Assembly (NCBI GenBank): GCA_035371905.1
Contig: DAORXQ010000087.1
Location: 1-6,771 of the forward strand
DNA length: 6,771 nucleotides
Source: a bacterium
GTDB lineage: Bacteria > Ratteibacteria > UBA8468 > B48-G9 > JAFGKM01
Reading direction: 5' to 3'
Both the position numbers and the translations under genes were made by a program. Every line of letters starts with the position of its first letter. Position 1 is the stretch's first letter. The notes under the pieces are model-generated. The model saw only the letters and a list, made by a program, of their open reading frames with translations, did no database searches and had not been told where the DNA came from. Of this stretch, positions 5,478 to 6,771 are shown one piece after another.

Positions 5478-6133
5478 AAAAAGCAATATGTCTTGTTTCA
5501 GGTGGAATTGATAGTTTTGTTACAGCAGCAATTGCAAAAAAAATGGGATATAAAGTTTACTGTCTGACAGTGGATTATGGACAGAAGGCAAGGAAAGAAA
5601 TAGAAGCATCAAAAAAAGTTGCAGAATTTTTAAAGGCAGAAGAACATAAAATTTTAAAAATTGACCTGTCTTTTTTGAAATCGGCTTTAACAAGAAATGA
5701 AATAAAAATACCTGAAAAAAAAACAAAAGATATTCCACCTACCTATGTTCCAGCAAGAAATACAATATTTATATCTCTTGCTCTTGGTTATGCTGAAAAT
5801 GTTGGAGCAGATGCAATATTTATAGGTGTTAACTCAGTTGATTTTTCAGGTTATCCTGATTGCAGACCCATTTATATAAAAAGATTTCAGAAACTGATAG
5901 ATGTAGCAACAAAAAGAACACTTGAAGGGAAAAAAATAAAACTTATTACCCCAATAATAAATTTTTCTAAAAAACAAATAATTAAAAAAGCAATTTCTCT
6001 TGGTCTTGATTTATCAATAACATGGTCATGCTATAAAAATGAAGAAAAACCCTGTGGAAAATGTCCAAGTTGTAGAATTAGAGAAAAGGCGCTTTCTGAA
6101 TTGTTTTCAGAAAAAACTAAGAAAAAACACTGA
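5474..6133 (+). CDS. queC: 7-cyano-7-deazaguanine (preQ0) synthase QueC
   Basis: QueC uses ATP and ammonia to turn 7-carboxy-7-deazaguanine, the QueE product, into preQ0. The 219-residue protein has the ATP-binding P-loop-like SGGIDS (9-14), DYGQ (34-37), YVPARNT (91-97), the family signature GVNSVDFSGYPDCRP (118-132) and four zinc-binding cysteines near the end: C186, C194, C197 and C200 (CGKCPSC). The length is normal and no key residue is missing. The ATG overlaps the queE stop as ATGA, so it relies on coupled translation, with no Shine-Dalgarno visible. Its last 17 bases overlap the convergent nucleoside hydrolase gene. Confidence 0.97.
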   Translation: MKKAICLVSGGIDSFVTAAIAKKMGYKVYCLTVDYGQKARKEIEASKKVAEFLKAEEHKILKIDLSFLKSALTRNEIKIPEKKTKDIPPTYVPARNTIFISLALGYAENVGADAIFIGVNSVDFSGYPDCRPIYIKRFQKLIDVATKRTLEGKKIKLITPIINFSKKQIIKKAISLGLDLSITWSCYKNEEKPCGKCPSCRIREKALSELFSEKTKKKH

Positions 6134-6771
6134 AGAAATGTAAAAAGAAATCATCAGGTTTAACATTAAAAGCGACATTAATATTCCCTTTTTCATCTTC
6201 AATAAAACCTGTTATTCCAAATTTTTCCTTATTTTCTATATTAACATTTACCTTTCCTTTTTTAAATTCACATATATCCTTTTTAAATAAAACAGTTGCT
6301 GCAAGTGGGTCATGAAAAGTTATTGTATCCCTTCCTCTGAACCATATTTCAGCAAAATTTAAAACTTCTTTTAACAAACTTTTTTTTGAAAATTTCTCAA
6401 TGACCTCATTTTTTTTCATTATAACTTTTGTGGTAACATCAAGACCACAAACATAAACATTCTTTATATTACTTGAAAAAACTATATGTGCAGCAATAGG
6501 GTCACAGATTATATTCCATTCTCCCTTTTTTTCTCCAAAAAACATTCCTCCCATTATGTAGAGTCCTTTTAATAAATCAGGAATTTCAGGGTCAAAACTG
6601 AAAAGAATTCCTATATTTGTTAATGGTCCAATTGTAATTAAATTTATTTCACCTGGATTTTCCCTAATTGTTTTCCTTAAAAAATTTAACCAGGCAAACT
6701 TCTCACATGATTTTCTATATGAAATTTTTTCAAGATATTCAAATTGAGGGCATATTTTCTGTTTTTGTTCA
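6117..6771 (-). CDS. Inosine/uridine-preferring nucleoside hydrolase family protein (5' end missing)
   Basis: Enzymes of this family hydrolyse nucleosides to a base and ribose using a bound calcium ion. The frame is open from the right edge to 6117, giving about 217 visible residues. Complete proteins are around 300 or more, so roughly 90-110 residues, including the N-terminal DTDxGxDD calcium motif, lie outside. Visible family signatures, numbered from the edge, are TIGPLTNIG (about 42-50), IMGG (72-75), EWN (84-86), DPIAA (90-94), GLDVTTKV (109-116) and FHDPLAA (152-158), the last containing the conserved His-Asp pair. An ATG at 6552-6554 lies inside the MGG motif and is not the true start. 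Substrate preference cannot be read. It converges on queC with a 17-base overlap. Confidence 0.9.
   Translation of the reverse strand, partial: EQKQKICPQFEYLEKISYRKSCEKFAWLNFLRKTIRENPGEINLITIGPLTNIGILFSFDPEIPDLLKGLYIMGGMFFGEKKGEWNIICDPIAAHIVFSSNIKNVYVCGLDVTTKVIMKKNEVIEKFSKKSLLKEVLNFAEIWFRGRDTITFHDPLAATVLFKKDICEFKKGKVNVNIENKEKFGITGFIEDEKGNINVAFNVKPDDFFLHFFSVFS

Overview
The window is AT-rich bacterial DNA (GC content by eye around 30%) that splits into two unlike parts: a compact housekeeping block (about 1539-6771) and an accessory block (1-1538). The organism is probably an uncultured bacterium. The pseudopilin carries an H-X9-DG motif, which is common in Planctomycetes, Verrucomicrobia, Lentisphaerae and related candidate phyla such as Omnitrophota. 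With the low GC this points loosely to that neighbourhood, but no rRNA or other marker is present to fix it.

Housekeeping block. On the minus strand, a type IV pilin-like prepilin, a YfcE-type phosphodiesterase, cinA and mltG lie head to tail (4795 down to 1539) with spacings of +5, +2 and -8 bases, so they look like one operon. On the plus strand queE and queC overlap by 4 bases and give two successive steps of preQ0 synthesis (7-deazaguanine tRNA modification). The two operons diverge from an 85-base region with two back-to-back sigma70-type promoters. In each, the -10 box sits 6-7 bases from the ATG, so both lead genes should be made from leaderless mRNAs. A nucleoside hydrolase gene, cut by the right edge, converges on queC and overlaps its 3' end by 17 bases.

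Accessory block. Downstream of mltG, on the same strand, lies a cassette with its own promoter. It encodes a membrane-anchored coiled-coil protein (108 aa), then, coupled through an ATGA overlap, the C-terminal tip of an RHS/YD-repeat protein (184 aa) with a cysteine-rich tail. A small hydrophobic reading frame follows, whose likely TTG start has a perfect AGGAGG and overlaps the end of the RHS gene. The hydrophobic protein seems to continue through two T7 tracts with compensating frameshifts, to a 135-aa membrane protein ending at 172. Immediately after that the cassette starts again: 1-172 repeats the leader, promoter and first 23 codons of the coiled-coil gene. This is therefore at least the start of a tandem array with a period of about 1.37 kb.

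The accessory block is the part most likely to hold something undescribed: a repeated leader-anchor-RHS tip-membrane protein cassette resembling orphan RHS toxin/immunity modules, but with an added membrane-anchored coiled-coil gene in front. Its toxin and immunity roles are inference only; no known toxin motif was recognised.
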